From NCBI RefSeq assembly GCF_012273895.1, contig NC_052104.1, positions 3,720,001-3,784,000 on the forward strand: a DNA stretch of 64,000 bases, given 5' to 3'. Shown here piece by piece: positions 61,120 to 64,000 of this stretch (its first letter is position 1; every line of letters starts with the position of its first letter). Under the pieces are notes generated by a model. The model was not told where the DNA came from and searched no databases. It saw nothing but the letters and a program-made list of their open reading frames with translations. The DNA is from Zerene cesonia (lineage: Eukaryota > Arthropoda > Insecta > Lepidoptera > Pieridae). The translations under genes were made by a program, and so were the position numbers.

Positions 61120-61330
61120 TATCATCATCATCAGCCCATATGTTCCCACTGCTGGGACACAGGCCTCCTATGAGGGTTCAAGCCATAATCCACCACGCTG
61201 GCCAAGTGCGGGTTGGCAGATGTCACATGTCGTCGAACTTTTGAGTCTTGGACATGCCGGTTACCTCACGATGTTTTACTTCACCGTTTTAAGCAGTGGT
61301 GATGTCTCGATACATCGGATAAGGATATAT
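61120..61330 (-). mobile_element. SINE of the 6366 type, reversed and 5'-truncated
   Basis: It starts with a (atc)n tail (61120-61132), then 'cagcccatatgttcccactg', 'ctgggacacaggcctcctat' and 'ataatccaccacgctggcca', the reverse complement of the SINE end at 6580-6690, and continues to 'tacttcaccgttttaagcag'. The tRNA-like head is absent. Confidence 0.7.
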
Positions 61331-64000
61331 GAATCGTCATTTAAATGCTTTTATCGGAAATGAATAAAGCAGATCATTAAATCCGCTTTATTATTCGGAA
61401 ATTTCTCAAAGTTATACAAACTCTGTATAAACAAGTGATTGACCCACATCCTATATCAAAAGGGCAGTCCCTTTGAATCTTTGTCAGCGAAAACATTCTC
61501 TTTGTTAGAACTTTTTTTCCCCAAACGAATCCCTGGCGTTTCCTTCGACGTATAACAAATAACCAGGCTTATGGGACTACCTAAACTTTTACTATCGATT
61601 TATGCTTTGGGTAGATTGTTTTGTATCCAGGTACATACTGATCTTTAAGAAATACGGCTTGTATAAAGATCTTATCCTGAATTTAAGACGGAATTTTATA
61701 CAAATAAATTGGAACTTTTATTAAGTGGTTTCTATGGTCGTGTGTTAATTCATTATCTATTTATATTTTTTTTATTATCCTATAATTTTGTAATAATATT
61801 ATTTATAACATACATAATATAAAATTGCTATGTATTCACAAAATCGTTTAAAAGTACTACTCTATATACTTCAAGTTGCTTTTGTATGTAAAATATAATT
61901 AAGTCAATAGTATTCTATTAATATTACGTTAAATTCTCCTAAAAATTATCTTTAACTGAAATTAATTTTATTAAAAAAATCACTGTTATCTCAAACTAGA
62001 ACAAAACTCGTTCAATTTACACAAATAATACATCTATCTAAATACACACACACATACTATACCCCTTCCCAAATAATCCTGCCAAGTCGGTAGTTCCAGA
62101 GTTCATTACAAGAGATGCACGTATTACCTGTTATTGCCACCCGGACGGTAACAATAAGCGAAGGGTAAGGGACCAACATAATGAATTGTATATGTCCTCG
62201 TGTAGTTTTATGGAGCTCTTAATTAAAAGTTCGAGTTAAATTCGGACATACATGATGTTGAATTTACTGGAGATATTGTATTAGATATTGTTCTTTTACT
62301 GTTTTTAAGAAATTGAAAAAAAAACGCAATATTTTGTTCAAAGCATATCCGTTTTGTTACGTAGTATTCGTCGTATATTTTTTTTAAACTGCGGTCATAT
62401 TGACTATATATTATACATGAGCTGGTAAATATCGGAAAATATATATTCCGGAATATATTTTATCTACACATTTCAGATATCTAAATCACAACAATATGCA
62501 AAATATCTTAAATTAAATCTCGTTGCTGCTATTTAAAGGCGTACGTGGTGGCTACCTTCTTTCTGCCTTACCATGGTCATCCATGGCAGTGAGAATAAAA
62601 TAAATCACATTCCAACATTCCGTACATATTCAAAAAGTAATTCAGTTTCTACGGACTCCAATTAAAATTTCACGTCGTCCAATTAACGTTACAATATGAA
62701 AATAAATTGCATGACTGGAATTACCCAAAACGCAGCGACTGAAAAGCTTCAGGCGTTTTATCGATGAAATGCGAAATAACTTTGTTAACGGTGGGTCCCT
62801 TTTAAATGTTAATATTGCTTCAATTGATACATAAAAGTGGATTGCATATTCAAGTATTGTAGTTTTATCTCGCTTACTTTATTTCCTCTGCTGTGGCACA
62901 GAATAAAATTAGTATCGGGTGAGTTCTTGTAAAATTCGTAATATGAATTTTTAATGTAATTAACACACTGAATTAAAAATTTCATAAATGTACAAATATT
63001 GTTCCTATTAGCAATAAGTAATAATTTGGGTGTCGAGCACGCTTCCGCAGGAATTGGGCGAGCTCGCTCAAGCGATACCACACTCTCATCCTTGTCCTTA
63101 TAAAGCAGCAACGCATTTACAGAAGGCGGTGCTGATCGATACCATCTAGCGAACCACCAGCTCGATGCACAAACCGCAATGAAATAAAAGACAATGAGTG
63201 AACTCATGGTCTTATCTTGGTTTATTTTTGTAAGTGCACATGATGCGATGTGGACATAAGACAAAATTTTTCTGTTTTTGTTACAATTTTGAACAATAAG
63301 TCTCGTATCCTGGATTTTAACAGAAATGGACAACGTGTATAAGTAGTCTTTAATCTTTAGGTTAACTCCAAAAACTGAGAAAATTACTACCTAAATCTAC
63401 TTAATTCATCGGACTTTGCATCAATTATCATTTCAATGACGGTACAAGTTTTAAAGGTTCTGTTTGATATCAAATGAAAATATCAGCATTATTGATTTGC
63501 ACTACCATGTGATGAAAAGTGTATAAAGATTTATGGTTATCATTGATAACGAATCGACTCTGACGTTTATTTAAAAAACACTCACATATTCACGATTTGT
63601 TATTAGAAATTAACAGTGTAAAGGACACAACGCAAAAACATCTCTATAAAGAGTACAATCGGAACCTGAATTTCACATACGGAATGACACCACGGCTATA
63701 TAATATAAATGAACAATAAATTTAGACGTTTGTTAACCCCCACCTGCGCCGCGGTCACAGAGACCCGCTCGTAATTCAACGGAATTGCACCCGGAGACCA
63801 TATAGTACGTATACGTAACGTAACGAAAACAAATCCTATGCTTATTGCTTACGGTATTCATTAATATAGCTGTGGACCATGTTTTTGTTTTTTATTATCC
63901 GTATTTATAGCCTGGCTTAGATAAGAGTAAATGTGTATGATAACGCCGATGGTGTTTATGTAATAAAACATCGTGTTACCCCGGTAATATCGTTCGGTCA
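61331..64000. other. Gene-poor stretch, no supported gene
   Basis: AT-rich sequence with a repeat fragment at 63020-63080 and a GC-richer patch at 63735-63800. The 174-codon minus-strand ORF at 62809-63333 overlaps the repeat and is not accepted as a gene. Confidence 0.4.
63020..63080 (-). repeat. Fragment of the 12335-type repeat, reversed
   Basis: The minus strand reads 'tgagcgagctcgcccaattc' then 'ctgcggaagcgtgctcgaca'. The MCM9-intron repeat has 'ggtgcgagctggtctaattc' then 'gtgtcaaagcgtgcacgaac', giving about 29 of 40 matching bases by eye. Confidence 0.5.

Noticed and set aside
62809..63333. 174-codon minus-strand ORF; from an internal Met (MSSLIVFYFIAVCASS) it looks like a secreted peptide
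   Set aside because: Its distinctive part (ERARPIPAEACSTP) coincides with a sequence also present as a repeat in MCM9 intron 7, and the flanks are low-complexity AT-rich. It is better explained as a repeat-derived open frame. A proteomic or RNA-seq hit would reopen it.

Overview
The window is eukaryotic nuclear DNA from an insect, almost certainly a moth or butterfly. It is AT-rich and its genes have short exons with GT-AG introns. It is littered with interspersed elements of the type found in lepidopteran genomes: tRNA-headed SINEs, short Helitron-like elements with a hairpin and a CTAG end, and LINE 3' tails. It also carries an MBF2-family secreted-protein gene, a family best known from Lepidoptera. 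Two 1,000-base N runs (19015-20014 and 27029-28028) are assembly gaps. No bacterial, viral or CRISPR features are visible.

The left 17 kb is gene-dense. In order: the 3' part of MLH3 (+, cut by the window edge); a secreted chymotrypsin-like serine protease (-); PRPF18, a complete 342-aa spliceosome step-two factor (+); MCM9, a complete helicase of about 966 aa (+); and an MTRES1-like mitochondrial RNA-binding protein (-). I rebuilt each by joining exons at visible splice sites with consistent reading frame. MLH3 and the protease converge, the protease and PRPF18 diverge, PRPF18 and MCM9 are head-to-tail, and MCM9 and MTRES1 converge. MLH3 and MCM9 both act in mismatch repair or recombination, and Drosophila melanogaster is known to lack both. 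The protease, PRPF18 and MTRES1 have no evident functional link to them.

The strongest unusual signal is a reciprocal pair of gene fossils. The end of an MCM9 exon plus the start of its intron has a decayed copy inside a PRPF18 intron. A stretch of the last PRPF18 exon has a decayed copy, with an in-frame stop, inside an MCM9 intron. Both copies keep orientation, and the order (MCM9 piece, then PRPF18 piece) is the same in both places, which suggests old tandem duplication and collapse of this two-gene locus.

The right 46 kb (17.2-64 kb) is gene-poor. The only gene I can support there is a two-exon MBF2-family secreted protein (-, 46291-46989), with a TATA/initiator promoter and two nearly identical Helitron-like elements flanking it in opposite orientation. 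The rest is AT-rich DNA with repeats, two gaps, a LINE fragment and a few GC-richer islands or exon-like segments. It may be intergenic, or part of a very long intron of a gene whose recognisable exons lie outside the window; the sequence alone does not decide this.
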